Assembly: GCF_006715635.1 (NCBI RefSeq)
Contig: NZ_VFNP01000002.1
Coordinates: 2,418,001 to 2,482,000 of the forward strand
Direction: 5' to 3'
Length of the DNA: 64,000 nt
Source: Streptomyces sp. SLBN-118
GTDB taxonomy: Bacteria; Actinomycetota; Actinomycetes; Streptomycetales; Streptomycetaceae
Shown in pieces: positions 1 to 7,785 of the stretch. Positions within the stretch are counted from its first letter, which is position 1; the number at the start of each line of letters is the position of its first letter. The notes under the pieces are model-generated. The model did not search any database. It saw only the letters and a list, made by a program, of their open reading frames with translations, and was not told where the DNA came from. The translations under genes and the position numbers were made by a program.

Positions 1-85
1 GCCGGGCACCTTCCCATCGGCCCATCGCCGCGTCCTCAACAACTCCTCTCAGAGCGGCATCGTCACGTGCGGGATGCCTGCTTAG
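1..85 (+). CDS. Possible C-terminal end of a gene cut by the window edge
   Basis: An open frame enters from the left edge and ends at the TAG at 83-85, giving about 27 residues ending in VTCGMPA. Codon use looks compatible with coding, but the piece is too short to recognise. It may equally be non-coding. It points away from the small leftward frame that follows. Confidence 0.25.
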   Translation, partial: PGTFPSAHRRVLNNSSQSGIVTCGMPA

Positions 86-126
86 GGTCGCGGCCGCGGA
101 GGCGGGAGTGGCGCGCTGCCGTCCCT

Positions 127-276
127 TCATGTCTCGACCCCCCAAGAAATCTCAGGAGTCTCGCCCCGGACGGAATCGAATGACACGTACAAGAGGAGTT
201 CGCCTTTGAAGCGGAAGCAAATGGGCGCGTAACGGCTGGGCGCCTCGCTCGGGCGGTTGAAGTCCATTGCCGCCAT
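127..276 (-). CDS. Possible small protein, 49 aa
   Basis: Short leftward frame from an ATG at 276 (or 267) to a TGA at 127-129. Most codons end in G or C, as expected for a Streptomyces gene. The product starts MAAMDFNRPSEAP and is mostly polar. No strong ribosome binding site precedes either start. I recognise no family. It lies just upstream of, and divergent from, the T-box leader of the aspartyl-tRNA synthetase. Low confidence. Confidence 0.3.
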   Translation of the reverse strand: MAAMDFNRPSEAPSRYAPICFRFKGELLLYVSFDSVRGETPEISWGVET

Positions 277-305
277 GGGTGCAGCACTCGTATGCTTCCG
301 ATCAA

Positions 306-570
306 CGCGTTGACGGAGACAAGTAACTGCGGGATCACGCGAGCCGAGAGAGCTGCCGGGAGCTGGAAAGGCAGCCTTGCGTCCCAGGGTGAAGACCCTC
401 CTGAGCGCGGGGAGAAAAGGTCCGATGGACCCAATGCCCCGCCGGTTGGCCCCCGTCATCGGGCATGAATGAGGCCATCGCCTTGTCGCGGTGGCAAAGG
501 CGTGGTGGCACCGCGAGTACCCTTCTCGCCCACGCTCCCAAGGGATCATGACGACGCCCCTGGGAGGGCT
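306..570 (+). promoter_or_regulatory. T-box riboswitch, Asp specifier, probably translational
   Basis: Stem I can be drawn as stacked helices: 306-311 with 404-409, 315-318 with 398-401, about 327-333 with 382-387, 337-343 with 376-382, and 352-357 with 370-375. The internal loop holds AAGTAA on the 5' side (321-326) and GAAGAC on the 3' side. The specifier position is GAC (394-396), an Asp codon. A GAGAGA bulge motif lies at 346-351. The T-box core TGGCACCGCG is at 506-515; its TGGC would pair with a tRNA ending GCCA, and a G discriminator is known for tRNA-Asp and tRNA-Asn. CTCCCA (535-540) can pair with TGGGAG (561-566), which overlaps the ribosome binding site of the downstream ATG at 574. 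Uncharged tRNA-Asp would thus be expected to free the site and switch on translation. The helices are seen in the sequence; the mechanism is inferred from actinobacterial ileS T-boxes. Confidence 0.8.
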
Positions 571-573
571 GCG

Positions 574-1890
574 ATGATCCACACCACTAGCCGCGTATTG
601 GTCTCTGACCTGCGAGAACACGTCGGCAAAACTGTTTCGATCTCTGGCTGGGTGAACGCCCTCCGCCTGCAACGCAAGATGCAGTTCGTCCTCGTGCGGG
701 ACCACACTGGCACTGTCCAGGTGACCCGCAAGCGTGACGATGGGCCGCTGGAGGCCCAGCTCGAAGCCCTGACTCCCGAGTCCGCAGTCAAGATCACCGG
801 CCGTGTCGTCGACGCCGCCCAGGTCAAGCTCGGCGGCCTGGAGATCGTCCCCGATGCGGTCGAGGTCTTGAACCTGGCCGCTACGCCGCTGCCGATCGAC
901 GAGCACACCGGCCTGGAGCAGCGGCTGGACTGGCGCTTCCTGGACGTGCGCCGCCGTCCCGCCACCCAGCTCATGTTCGCCGTACAGACGACCCTGGAGC
1001 AGGGGATGCGCGAGTACGCCTACGCGCAGGGCGCCACGGAGATGCACACCCCCAAGCTCATGGGCACCGCCTCGGAGTCGGGCGCGGAGGTCTTCAAGCT
1101 CGGCTACTTCGACCGCAGCGCCTACCTGGCGCAATCGCCGCAGTTCTACAAGCAGATGGCGATCTCCGCGGGCATCGACAAGGTGTTCGAGATTGGGCCT
1201 GTCTTCCGCGCCGAGCCGTCGTTCACCTCCCGGCACGCCACCGAGTTCACCGGCGTCGACGCAGAGCTCGCCTGGATCGACGGCGTCGAGGACGTGATGG
1301 CGTTCGAGGAACAGATGCTCGCCCACGCCACCGCCAAGGTCGCCGACGCGCACGGTGAGGCGATCCGCGAGCACTTCGGCGTCGAGGTCACCGTCCCCAC
1401 GACGCCCTTCCCTCGCATCACGATGGCCGAGACACACGAGATCCTGCGCAAGGGCGGCTGGGACCCTCAAGGAATCAAGGAGGACTTGGACCCGGAGGGC
1501 GAGCGGAGCATCTCGGCTCACATCAAGGAGGCCACCGGGCACGAGTTCGTGTTCATCACGCACTACCCGGTGAGCATCCGGCCCTTTTACCACATGCGGT
1601 CGGCTGAGGACCCGAGCGTGACCTTGAGCTTCGACCTGCTGTGGAGAGGACTGGAGGTCACCACCGGCGCCCAACGTGAGCACCGGTACGACGTGCTGCT
1701 GAAGCAGGCCGCCGAGAAGGGCATGAGCCCCGAGCCGCTGCAGGACTACCTGAACGCTTTCCGGTACGGCTGCCCGCCGCACGGCGGTCTCGGCATGGGC
1801 CTTGGTCGGGTGCTGATGGTGATGCTCCGCCTGGATTCGATCCGCGAGGCAACCTTCCTCTTCCGCGGGCCGAACCGGCTCACCCCGTAA
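574..1890 (+). CDS. aspS: Aspartyl-tRNA synthetase, archaeal type (aspartate-tRNA(Asp/Asn) ligase)
   Basis: Class IIb aminoacyl-tRNA synthetase of 438 aa, the size of archaeal-type AspRS and much shorter than the roughly 590-aa bacterial enzyme expected as the housekeeping copy. An N-terminal OB-fold anticodon domain (about 20-100) has GWVN where discriminating archaeal enzymes have GWVW, so relaxed tRNA choice (Asp and Asn) is possible. Motif 2 contains FRAEPSFTSRH. The motif 3 region ends LFRGPNRLTP, where FPRDPxRLTP is usual. The ATG at 574 was chosen for the GGGAGGG just upstream; an upstream frame exists but is part of the T-box leader. It is monocistronic and ends at a strong hairpin facing the oxygenase gene. 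An extra, T-box-controlled synthetase is typical of inducible resistance to a synthetase inhibitor. That role is inference. Confidence 0.88.
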   Translation: MIHTTSRVLVSDLREHVGKTVSISGWVNALRLQRKMQFVLVRDHTGTVQVTRKRDDGPLEAQLEALTPESAVKITGRVVDAAQVKLGGLEIVPDAVEVLNLAATPLPIDEHTGLEQRLDWRFLDVRRRPATQLMFAVQTTLEQGMREYAYAQGATEMHTPKLMGTASESGAEVFKLGYFDRSAYLAQSPQFYKQMAISAGIDKVFEIGPVFRAEPSFTSRHATEFTGVDAELAWIDGVEDVMAFEEQMLAHATAKVADAHGEAIREHFGVEVTVPTTPFPRITMAETHEILRKGGWDPQGIKEDLDPEGERSISAHIKEATGHEFVFITHYPVSIRPFYHMRSAEDPSVTLSFDLLWRGLEVTTGAQREHRYDVLLKQAAEKGMSPEPLQDYLNAFRYGCPPHGGLGMGLGRVLMVMLRLDSIREATFLFRGPNRLTP

Positions 1891-1904
1891 CCGACCGTGG
1901 GTCA

Positions 1905-1943
1905 CTTCCCACGACACGGGCCATTGCCTCGTGTCGTGGGAAG
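1905..1943. terminator. Bidirectional terminator-like hairpin
   Basis: Perfect 14-bp inverted repeat (1905-1918 with 1930-1943) with an 11-nt loop, placed between the convergent ends of aspS and the oxygenase gene. There is no long U-tract, which is common for terminators in high-GC actinobacteria. Confidence 0.75.
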
Positions 1944-1948
1944 CGGTC

Positions 1949-2731
1949 TCAGTAGCGAACATTGCGCAGGTCATGCGTCCACGCCTCACCGGGGTTCTTG
2001 TCCCAATAGGCGCGCAGCGCCAGCTCCCGCTCGGAGAATCGGCCCTGGTGACACAGGCCCCCGTGGGAGAGAGTGACGCTCATGGCAAGCGCCGACTCGG
2101 TGGTGACCCAATGGGGTGTCAGCGCGTGACTCCACAGCTGGTCGCCGGGGCGCATGGTGACAGAGTGGCGATCAGCCGCATCGTGTGCGGGCGGCTCCTC
2201 ACCGGTGGTCTCTCCGATGACCGCGGCTTCGGCCGACAGGTGCTTGCGGGGGTCGAGGTAGCTGTGGAAGGTCTTGATGCCATGCACCTGCCAGACCAAG
2301 CCGTGCGAATTGTCGTTGTGGTAGGTCGAGGACGCGCCCACGGTGGAGAGAAACAGGATGGGCGCGAGCCGCTGCCAGGTGAAGCCCCGGGCAGACAGAT
2401 GAGTGCGCCAGGGGATCATGACCTCATGCTGGAAGCAGTCCAGGAGGTCGTCGTAGAAGCGGCTGAGGTTGAAGTGCACCAGCCGGAAGGGCCAGGTGAC
2501 AATCTCCTCGAGCGGCGCGGTGCGGAAAGCAGCGGTGCGGTCCATGCGCACCTGCCAGTCCTCCTCCCCGAGAAGCGTGAACCGGACCTCCTCGTCCTTG
2601 CGGAGGTAGTCGAGGACGTCGACGGCGGGCAGGAACGTGTAGTCGAAGGGGACTTTCATCGGGAAGTTCGGCGGCTGCAGCCAGCGACGGGTGAAATCGC
2701 CGGTTGTCGTGATCGTCATAGAGCGGTCCAT
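1949..2731 (-). CDS. JmjC/cupin-type Fe(II)/2-oxoglutarate oxygenase-like protein
   Basis: A 260-aa protein with the JmjC/cupin_8 signature: HND at residues 138-140 gives the HxD pair, followed by a glutamine and a lysine in VWQVHGIKTFH, and a distal histidine at about 207 in a PGDQLW...PH segment. These residues would bind Fe(II) and 2-oxoglutarate, so hydroxylation of a peptide or amino acid side chain is the expected chemistry. It is the last gene of a leftward operon, 24 nt after the second radical SAM gene. No good ribosome binding site is seen for the ATG at 2731; the ATG at 2719 is an alternative start. Its operon partners suggest it tailors the same peptide product. Confidence 0.75.
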   Translation of the reverse strand: MDRSMTITTTGDFTRRWLQPPNFPMKVPFDYTFLPAVDVLDYLRKDEEVRFTLLGEEDWQVRMDRTAAFRTAPLEEIVTWPFRLVHFNLSRFYDDLLDCFQHEVMIPWRTHLSARGFTWQRLAPILFLSTVGASSTYHNDNSHGLVWQVHGIKTFHSYLDPRKHLSAEAAVIGETTGEEPPAHDAADRHSVTMRPGDQLWSHALTPHWVTTESALAMSVTLSHGGLCHQGRFSERELALRAYWDKNPGEAWTHDLRNVRY

Positions 2732-2755
2732 GGAGTCGTGGGCGTCGTGCCGCCC

Positions 2756-3661
2756 TCACGTCGGCGCGGAGCACGACGCACTGCGGTCGTCGGAGGTGGC
2801 GGAGGGGTGGCAGATGGCAGCGCAGTCCGGGATCACCCGGTCCTGCGCCGGACCGGTCAGGAACTGTCTGATCGCGGCACGGGGAGCGTGGGCGCTGACT
2901 GACGCCCGGCCGTAGGGACAGCGCCGTATGTGACCGTCGGCGGAAACGTACGCGGACGCCGAGCGGCACGACCATCGCTCGCCCCCGGTCGCGGGGAGCT
3001 GTAGATCCCGCAATTCGTCGAGGTAGGCCCGATACCGGTCGGACAGGTTGAAGTAGCGGCCCAGTGCGTCGGCATCGAGCTGCTGCTGCACCAGATAGTC
3101 CTGGACCGACTTGCCGTCGCGGCGCAGGGCACGCTCGTCGAGGACGACGGGGCTGAACTGGACCTCCACCCCTGCCTCGGACACGAGTTCGGCCAGGTTC
3201 TGGCACTCCCCGTCGCTGAGACTCCAGCAGGTGACGTGCAGAATCTTCGTCTCAGTGCTGATGGCGCGCAGCGTTTCGATTCCCGATGTCGCGGTGCGGG
3301 TGGTGCGGCCCAGCAGCATCGCGCCCTGTGAGTCGGCGGAGACGGTCAGGTTGGCCAGCAGACGCGCCACTCGGGAGAGAGCGATGACCTCGGCCACGGT
3401 ACGGGCTGAGGTCACCATCGACACCGACATGCCGAACTGGTGGGCCAGCCGCACGAGCTGCCGGAGCTGAGGGTGGTGGGTCGGCTCGCCGCCAGTCAGG
3501 CATAAGCCCTCCACGCCTGTCTCCTTCAGCCGCGACAGGGTGCGGGTGTAGGTCGCGGTGTCGAGGAAGCCGTGGGCCCGGTCGGCCCGGAAGCAGAACC
3601 CGCAGGCCACCTTGCAGTGCCCGGCTGTGGAGATCAGCGCCGTACGCACGTGGGTGTTCAT
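2756..3661 (-). CDS. Radical SAM protein
   Basis: A 301-aa radical SAM enzyme. The CxxxCxxC cluster motif is at residues 16, 20 and 23 (GHCKVACGFC) and a GGEP SAM-binding motif is at about 57-60. The C-terminal part has further cysteines (WSC, RRCPYG, DCAAICHP) that could hold auxiliary iron-sulfur clusters. The ATG at 3661 was chosen because it overlaps the TGA of the upstream SPASM gene (ATGA), showing translational coupling; a longer frame upstream lies inside that gene. With the SPASM enzyme and the oxygenase it forms a peptide-modification operon. The substrate is unknown. Confidence 0.85.
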   Translation of the reverse strand: MNTHVRTALISTAGHCKVACGFCFRADRAHGFLDTATYTRTLSRLKETGVEGLCLTGGEPTHHPQLRQLVRLAHQFGMSVSMVTSARTVAEVIALSRVARLLANLTVSADSQGAMLLGRTTRTATSGIETLRAISTETKILHVTCWSLSDGECQNLAELVSEAGVEVQFSPVVLDERALRRDGKSVQDYLVQQQLDADALGRYFNLSDRYRAYLDELRDLQLPATGGERWSCRSASAYVSADGHIRRCPYGRASVSAHAPRAAIRQFLTGPAQDRVIPDCAAICHPSATSDDRSASCSAPT

Positions 3662-4956
3662 TGCACCCCCGTGTTGTCCCACACCGCGATCTCCACAGTG
3701 CTCGTGTAGAAGGTGCACATCTCAGGGTCCGGGGTGCCGCCGATGAGGGCCCGCTCGTTGCGCGACGGCCCGCCGCAGATGGCGAGTGCCGGGCAGTCCC
3801 CGCACTCGGGGATGGGTGCGACCTTCTTCGCCACGCCGGCCAGGAGGCCGGAGTCGGCCCGCAGTTCGTCGAGGGTGTGCAGGAACGACGGCTCGGTGAA
3901 GTTGATGTCGCACAGGCTGACCCGGTTGCCGGGCAGCAGGGCGGCGTTCAGGCTGCGGTCGCCTTGCATATGGTCGAACAGCATCGGCCGCCGGGTATCG
4001 AGGGCCTGGAAAGCGCGGTCCAGGACGGAGAACAGCATCCCGCCCCGCCCCAGGGCGGCCATGCGGGCCTCGTACAGCTCGCGGGCCAGGTCGGCGCCCT
4101 TGACCTGCCAGTGGCCCGCCGTGGGAATGGGCGTGTTGACGTAAATGAACTTCAGCCCGAGGTCATCGATGATCCACCGGACAGTCTCGGCAAGGCGCCC
4201 GATGTTCGCGGCCGTCGGGGTGAGATTGCAGCCCACGTGCAGCCCGTCGGCCTCGACGAACCGGGCGACGTTACGGCGAATCCGGTCGTCCGCGGGCTGC
4301 CCGCCGAGCAGAAGGCGATGGGCGGAGTTGATGCCCGGGGGACCGTCGACTGAGATGCCGACCCCGTACTCGTACGCGACGAAGTGGTCGAGGGCTTCGT
4401 CTGTCAGGCGGGCACCGTTGGTGACTACCGTGCGCCGCACCCTGGCAACGCCATAGCGGTCAGCGAGGGTGTCGGCGAACTGGTCACCGTACTGCATGAG
4501 ATCGAAGCGGATGGTCGGCTCGCCGCCGAACCACTGGATGGACACCTCGTCCTGCCCGGCGTTCTGCTCGAAAAGGAACTCCAGCCCCTCCGAGAGCTCT
4601 TCCTTCGTCATATCCGGCTTGCCGGAGTTGGTGTCGACGAAGCAGTAGGTGCAGGCCATGTTGCAGCGGTCGGTGAGGACCACGCGCAGACCGCTGATAC
4701 GGCACGGGGTGGCGTCGAGGCCGAGGAATCGAAGACGATCACGGAGTGCTTCGCGCCGGTCGGCCACGGGGCCGCCGGGGGTGAAGCCGAGCCCAGCAAG
4801 GGCGTCATGGGTCGCAGTCGGGGGGACCCCGGCGAGGTCGTGGACCTCGCCGGAGTCGATGAACACACTGTCCAAAGCGACCGGGTCGAGGAGAACCGCT
4901 TCCCCGTCCCGCTCGTACTGGAAGTACTTCCCCCACAGCATCCGGGGGGCGGCCAT
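3658..4956 (-). CDS. Radical SAM/SPASM peptide-modifying enzyme
   Basis: A 432-aa protein with a short N-terminal leader-like region, a radical SAM core with cysteines 98, 102 and 105 (CNMACTYC), WFGGEP, and a C-terminal SPASM region (ECGDCPALAICGG and PEMCTFY) expected to bind auxiliary 4Fe-4S clusters. SPASM enzymes of this size usually install crosslinks, epimerisations or thioethers in ribosomally made peptides. It follows the small 119-aa gene by 5 nt and overlaps the second radical SAM gene by 4 nt. The family is clear; the reaction cannot be told from sequence alone. Confidence 0.88.
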   Translation of the reverse strand: MAAPRMLWGKYFQYERDGEAVLLDPVALDSVFIDSGEVHDLAGVPPTATHDALAGLGFTPGGPVADRREALRDRLRFLGLDATPCRISGLRVVLTDRCNMACTYCFVDTNSGKPDMTKEELSEGLEFLFEQNAGQDEVSIQWFGGEPTIRFDLMQYGDQFADTLADRYGVARVRRTVVTNGARLTDEALDHFVAYEYGVGISVDGPPGINSAHRLLLGGQPADDRIRRNVARFVEADGLHVGCNLTPTAANIGRLAETVRWIIDDLGLKFIYVNTPIPTAGHWQVKGADLARELYEARMAALGRGGMLFSVLDRAFQALDTRRPMLFDHMQGDRSLNAALLPGNRVSLCDINFTEPSFLHTLDELRADSGLLAGVAKKVAPIPECGDCPALAICGGPSRNERALIGGTPDPEMCTFYTSTVEIAVWDNTGVQ

Positions 4957-4961
4957 GGTGG

Positions 4962-5321
4962 TCAGGCCGCCGTTTCCTCTTCGGCGATCCCGAGCTCGCT
5001 CATGACCGCGCGGACCCTCTCCTCGGCGGAGGCCTGGAGCTTCCCCGATGTGGCGGGAGAGCCACCGTCGGCGAGGACGATGACACCGGGCAGCGTCGGG
5101 TTCGGCGCGATGACCGTAATGCCGGCCGGGTCGGTACCGATGACCAGGATCGCATCCTTCAACTCGACCCAGTCGGTCCGCTCCTTGAGCGCCTCGATGA
5201 TGCGGCCCTGCTTCTCCTGGAAGGAGGCGCGCTCACCCATCCACACGCCCGCCTTGGACTTGGAGTCCACGACGTCCGCGTAGATCAAGTGATCCTTCTT
5301 GTCTCGCCTGGCTTGGGGCAT
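4962..5321 (-). CDS. Small protein, candidate RiPP precursor or recognition partner
   Basis: A 119-aa, charged, cysteine-free protein starting MPQARRDKKDH and ending in an acidic EEETAA tail, with a Gly/Pro/Thr-rich middle (VIGTDPAGITVIAPNP). The ATG at 5321 has a perfect GGAGG 8 nt upstream, better than the longer start at 5357. It is the first gene of the leftward operon, directly ahead of the SPASM enzyme, which is where a precursor or leader-recognition protein normally sits. I recognise no family, so the precursor role rests on position and size only. Confidence 0.6.
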   Translation of the reverse strand: MPQARRDKKDHLIYADVVDSKSKAGVWMGERASFQEKQGRIIEALKERTDWVELKDAILVIGTDPAGITVIAPNPTLPGVIVLADGGSPATSGKLQASAEERVRAVMSELGIAEEETAA

Positions 5322-5570
5322 GACTGATCCTCCTGTGTGCTGGATGTGCTGGAACAACCCCTAGAGTCCGCCGAGGTCCGGCGAGTACCACCCCCACTCC
5401 GAGAGTTGTGGGTGGGCGGCGCTTGGCGGTCCTGCGGCGACCGGGCACAGTGGCACCGGCCCTCGTCCCCCAATCCCGCCGTCCTGTGGTGCGCGGAGCA
5501 GTGTGACGGGACGTGGTTTCGTAGTGACGAAGTGCCATCATGCTGACCCAAGACGTCCTATTCGAGGACT

Positions 5571-5598
5571 CTGACAGGTCATCAAGCGGACTTATACA
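5571..5598 (+). promoter_or_regulatory. Possible promoter of the TPR regulator gene
   Basis: CTGACA (5571-5576) and TATACA (5593-5598) are separated by 16 nt, about 90 nt ahead of the ATG at 5689. The fit to a primary-sigma promoter is fair. The 5322-5688 gap also holds the presumed leftward promoter of the radical SAM operon, which I could not place. A rightward 69-codon frame at 5337-5546 has no supporting evidence. Confidence 0.3.
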
Positions 5599-5688
5599 GG
5601 GCTTTGTTGCGGCCCCGTGGATGATTTTGCGCCGCCGTTAGGACATCGCATGTCACTCTCTGACGAGAGCTCGCCCCGGAGGAAATCT

Positions 5689-6963
5689 ATGTCCCGTCCC
5701 TCAGGCAACACCAGGCTCAAGGCCGCACGCCTGGCCGCCGGATACAACTCCCAGCAAGCACTGGCCGACGCCATCACCAAGGCGGCGCCGAAGCTGGGCA
5801 TCAGAGGTCTGGCTGTCGGCGTTCGGCAGATCCGACGCTGGGAGTCCGCTACACCACCCTGGCCGCAGCCCGATGTCCACCGAGTCCTGACTCACCTGCT
5901 GGGACAGAGCATGGTGGACCTCGGATTCACGCCTCCGTGGGGAAGCACGCGAACCCAGCCCAGCACAGCAATCGACAACACGCCGCGCGCTTCCCTGTCC
6001 GGAGCACGGCTAGCGTCCGTCCCCGCTCAAGGTGGAGCCCCAACGCAACCAGCAACTGTCGGCAGGGACTTCGAGGCTGTCACGCGCTCGCATCGGCACC
6101 TGTACTGGTCTGTCGCCCCTGCCGTGTTGCACCCGGCGGTCTTGGAGCATGCCCGTCTCGGCTGCGCCCTCCTCCCGGAGACGGCGAACCCGGCCCGACA
6201 AACCCTCGCGGCCGCGCTGGCCGAGTCCTACCTGCTGGCCGGCCGTATCGAGTTCTTCGACCTGCGACAACCCGACCAGGCTGCAGAGACTCTTCTTCGG
6301 GCCCTGCAGGCGGCAGGCGAAGCAGACGACCCACTGCTCGGAGCAGCCATCCTCACGCACATGGCCTTCATCCCGGGCTGGGCGAAGGACCGGGAGGCAG
6401 CGATCGAGCGCATGCTGGCCGCCCGTACATACGCTCGCCGCGGACAGGCGTCAGGGGAGTTCTGGGCGTGGCTGGATGCCGTTGAAGCGGAATGCGAGAC
6501 ACGCTGCGGAGATCCACACGCGGCGCTGCGCTTGATCCGTCATGCCGAGGACACACTTTCCACAAACTCTGAGCACGCCACTCCTGAGTGGCTGGACTGG
6601 TTCAGCCCTGTCCGCCTGTCCGCATTCAAAGGCAACACGCAGTTGAAGGCCGGCCACGTGCCGCAAGCGCGCCAAACACTCCACGAGGTGCTCGACGGCC
6701 TGCCACCCGAATCGGACAAACAGCGCACCGTCGTCCTCGGCGACCTAGCTGCGGTCGAAGCCGCGGACGGAAGGCCAGAGGATGCATGCCGCTACGCCAT
6801 CCAGGCCCTCGACCAGTTGGCGATCACTTGGTACGCCACCGGCATGGACCGCATCCGCGAGGTCCGGCGCACGCTCGCCCCTTGGCAGAACGAGCAGTGC
6901 GTCCGGGACCTCGACGACCGTCTCTACGACTGGGGCACGACGGTCAGCGCCCTTCAGCGTTGA
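5689..6963 (+). CDS. HTH (XRE-like) regulator with TPR-like repeats
   Basis: A 424-aa protein. The N-terminus (about residues 5-60, RLKAARLAAGYNSQQALADA) looks like a helix-turn-helix of the XRE type. The remainder is alanine- and leucine-rich helical repeat of the tetratricopeptide kind, as in many Streptomyces pathway regulators that may sense a small molecule or peptide. The ATG at 5689 has GGAGGA 6 nt upstream; a longer frame starts at 5617. It lies divergent from the radical SAM operon and is a plausible regulator of it. Its end overlaps the convergent HAD gene by 20 nt. Confidence 0.7.
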   Translation: MSRPSGNTRLKAARLAAGYNSQQALADAITKAAPKLGIRGLAVGVRQIRRWESATPPWPQPDVHRVLTHLLGQSMVDLGFTPPWGSTRTQPSTAIDNTPRASLSGARLASVPAQGGAPTQPATVGRDFEAVTRSHRHLYWSVAPAVLHPAVLEHARLGCALLPETANPARQTLAAALAESYLLAGRIEFFDLRQPDQAAETLLRALQAAGEADDPLLGAAILTHMAFIPGWAKDREAAIERMLAARTYARRGQASGEFWAWLDAVEAECETRCGDPHAALRLIRHAEDTLSTNSEHATPEWLDWFSPVRLSAFKGNTQLKAGHVPQARQTLHEVLDGLPPESDKQRTVVLGDLAAVEAADGRPEDACRYAIQALDQLAITWYATGMDRIREVRRTLAPWQNEQCVRDLDDRLYDWGTTVSALQR

Positions 6964-7603
6964 ACTTGGCAATCTTCTCTGGCAGTTCCGCGAGCGAGTC
7001 GATGCGCATCGTCGTGATCGCATCCGCGTCCGGGTCGCGCTGCTGGATCGTGCCCCAGGGACCACGCCGGATCAGGGCAGTCAGTAGCCCCGCCTGCACG
7101 GCCGGGCGGATGTCGTTGTCGAGCCGGTCCCCGACATACAGAATCTCCCCCGGGTCAGCAGGCGTCGCGTCGATGACATGCTCGAAGAACTTCACGTCCG
7201 GCTTCGACGCCCCCCAGTCGTCACTGGTGGCGATCATGTCGGAGGGAAGGTCCAGCCCCCGCAGCAGACCGCCAGCCCGCACGGTCTGGTTCCCGGCGAT
7301 GCCCACCCACAGCCCCGCCTCACGCAGAGAAGCCAGCGAAGGCCGGACGTCCGGGTACAGGTCACCCTCGCCGAACCACTCCGGCTTCCCGGCAGCCGCA
7401 CGCTTCTCCCGCTCGTCGGTCAGGTCGAACCCGGGACGGAACTCCTGGAACGTCTCCCGGTAGTCGCGTCCCTGCGCGATGACCGCCCCGAACATCGCCG
7501 CGAAGGTGTGCCGCGGCACTCCCAGCCAGTCAGCCCACGTCCCGTACTCCCGGGTTTCGTCAACAAGACACTCGCCCACGTCGAATACCACCGCACGAAT
7601 CAT
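6944..7603 (-). CDS. HAD-superfamily hydrolase
   Basis: A 219-aa HAD phosphatase-like protein. Motif I is FDVGECLVD (nucleophile Asp8; the usual second Asp is replaced by Gly10, as in several dehalogenase-like branches). Motif II lies near AGNQTV, the motif III lysine is in GASKPDVKFF, and motif IV is YVGDRLDND. The substrate is unknown. It overlaps the convergent regulator gene tail-to-tail. The 182 nt upstream (7604-7785) hold several TGATCA-like words but no gene. Confidence 0.8.
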   Translation of the reverse strand: MIRAVVFDVGECLVDETREYGTWADWLGVPRHTFAAMFGAVIAQGRDYRETFQEFRPGFDLTDEREKRAAAGKPEWFGEGDLYPDVRPSLASLREAGLWVGIAGNQTVRAGGLLRGLDLPSDMIATSDDWGASKPDVKFFEHVIDATPADPGEILYVGDRLDNDIRPAVQAGLLTALIRRGPWGTIQQRDPDADAITTMRIDSLAELPEKIAKFNAEGR

Positions 7604-7785
7604 GCTCCGCAGGTTAGACGGTCCAGTACGACAACGAAGCAGCCCTTTCAGACTGCGTACGAGGGTTCCCCCCAGTCCCTGGCTTGATCACAGGGGCGGG
7701 CACCACGTTCCCAGCACTACTTGCCGGTGCGTCACCCCTTTCGATCACTGACCCGTTTGATCACCTAGCCCTGGGAATCGATCAT

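Noticed and set aside
127..1989. 620-codon minus-strand frame covering aspS
   Set aside because: Shadow of aspS and its T-box leader; only its last 49 codons (127-276) look possibly coding.
5337..5546. 69-codon rightward frame between the small protein gene and the TPR regulator
   Set aside because: No ribosome binding site or family; overlaps two other frames in what should be a divergent promoter region.
7604..7785. Left attachment site in the gap with TGATCA words
   Set aside because: No match to the tRNA 3' end sequence was found there.
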